In this document: in pieces, positions 6,252-6,351 of the stretch
How the letters are laid out: every line of letters begins with the position of its first letter
Position numbering within the stretch: position 1 is the first letter of the stretch
Assembly (NCBI GenBank): GCA_016200765.1
Contig: JACQEC010000152.1
Coordinates: forward strand, 1 to 6,351
Direction of reading: 5' to 3'
DNA length: 6,351 nt
From: Chloroflexota bacterium
GTDB taxonomy: Bacteria > Chloroflexota > Anaerolineae > JACRMK01
Translations under genes and position numbers: made by a program
The notes under the pieces: model-generated
Seen by the model: only the letters and a program-made list of their open reading frames with translations
Database searches by the model: none
Told to the model about the DNA's origin: nothing

Positions 6252-6323
6252 CGAGCCATCTGCGGTAAACCTTAGCGATGACTGAAAAAAAGAACTCCAG
6301 ATCATCGAGCATCTGCGGCAAAC
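6252..6323 (+). repeat. Imperfect direct repeat, about 18 bp, two copies
   Basis: CGAGCCATCTGCGGTAAAC (6252-6270) and CGAGCATCTGCGGCAAAC (6306-6323) match except for one inserted C and one T/C change. They are 54 bases apart. The second copy would lie inside the possible downstream gene and the first just before it. It could be a small duplication or a pair of binding sites. Confidence 0.5.
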
Positions 6324-6351
6324 GCTGTGCGCCGACGCCACCCGTGAACGC
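6278..6351 (+). CDS. Possible start of a downstream gene, frame interrupted at an A7 run
   Basis: ATG 6278 starts MTEKK and then meets seven A's (6285-6291). In the ATG frame the rest reads as an unlikely Ser/Pro/Cys-rich stretch. In the -1 frame from 6292 it reads ELQIIEHLRQTLCADATRER, which looks like an ordinary charged amphipathic helix with GC-rich third codon positions. That frame has a stop (TGA 6283-6285) just before, so it has no start of its own. Insertion of one A would give a continuous MTEKKELQIIEH. The likely explanations are a miscounted homopolymer, a real frameshift in a decayed gene, or slippage on A AAA AAG. No clear ribosome site precedes the ATG. The product cannot be recognised, and the gene may not be real. 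Confidence 0.3.
   Translation, partial: MTEKKNSRSSSICGKRCAPTPPVN

Noticed and set aside
6181..6351. Minus-strand open frame of 56 codons entering from the right edge, a possible convergent gene end
   Set aside because: It runs through the palindrome and the AT-rich spacer, and much of it is the in-register complement of the plus-strand frame. It cannot be excluded but is not supported.

Overview
The window is GC-rich chromosomal DNA. It looks like a free-living bacterium of the Chloroflexota, Anaerolineae-like. This rests on general style: a lipoprotein with an Ala/Pro/Thr-rich linker, an NHL-propeller membrane protein, sugar-type ABC genes, and intergenic palindromes of the TCATTGCGAG...GAAGCAATC type. 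The lineage is an inference and was not tested by any search.

Left arm, minus strand (1390 to 1): a 12-helix major facilitator superfamily (MFS) transporter, then after 2 bases the start of a NifS/IscS-type cysteine desulfurase that runs off the window. The two look co-transcribed and translationally coupled.

Centre (1391-1570): a compact divergent control region. The plus-strand promoter has perfect TTGACA and TATAAT boxes. The minus-strand promoter has TTGCCC and TATAAT. A perfect 8-bp inverted repeat (CGCATCCG / CGGATGCG) puts one arm in the spacer of each promoter, which suggests a shared operator.

Right arm, plus strand (1571-6133): a four-gene operon. It encodes a membrane-anchored six-blade NHL-type propeller protein, a lipoprotein solute-binding protein (TTG start), and two MalF/MalG-type permeases that overlap by 11 bases. 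Together the last three form a carbohydrate-type (CUT1-like) ABC importer without its own ATPase in the window. A 52-bp palindromic repeat lies between the binding-protein gene and the first permease. It reaches up to, and possibly into, the 5' end of the permease.

Right end (6134-6351): mostly intergenic. It holds a second palindrome (GGCTTCAGCCG / CGGCTGAAGCC), an imperfect direct repeat, and perhaps the first codons of another gene, where a run of seven A's appears to break the reading frame.

I see no CRISPR array, tRNA, rRNA, transposase gene or phage gene. The most notable points are the mirrored divergent promoter, the propeller protein heading a sugar-importer operon, and the palindrome at the permease start. 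None of these proves a new system.
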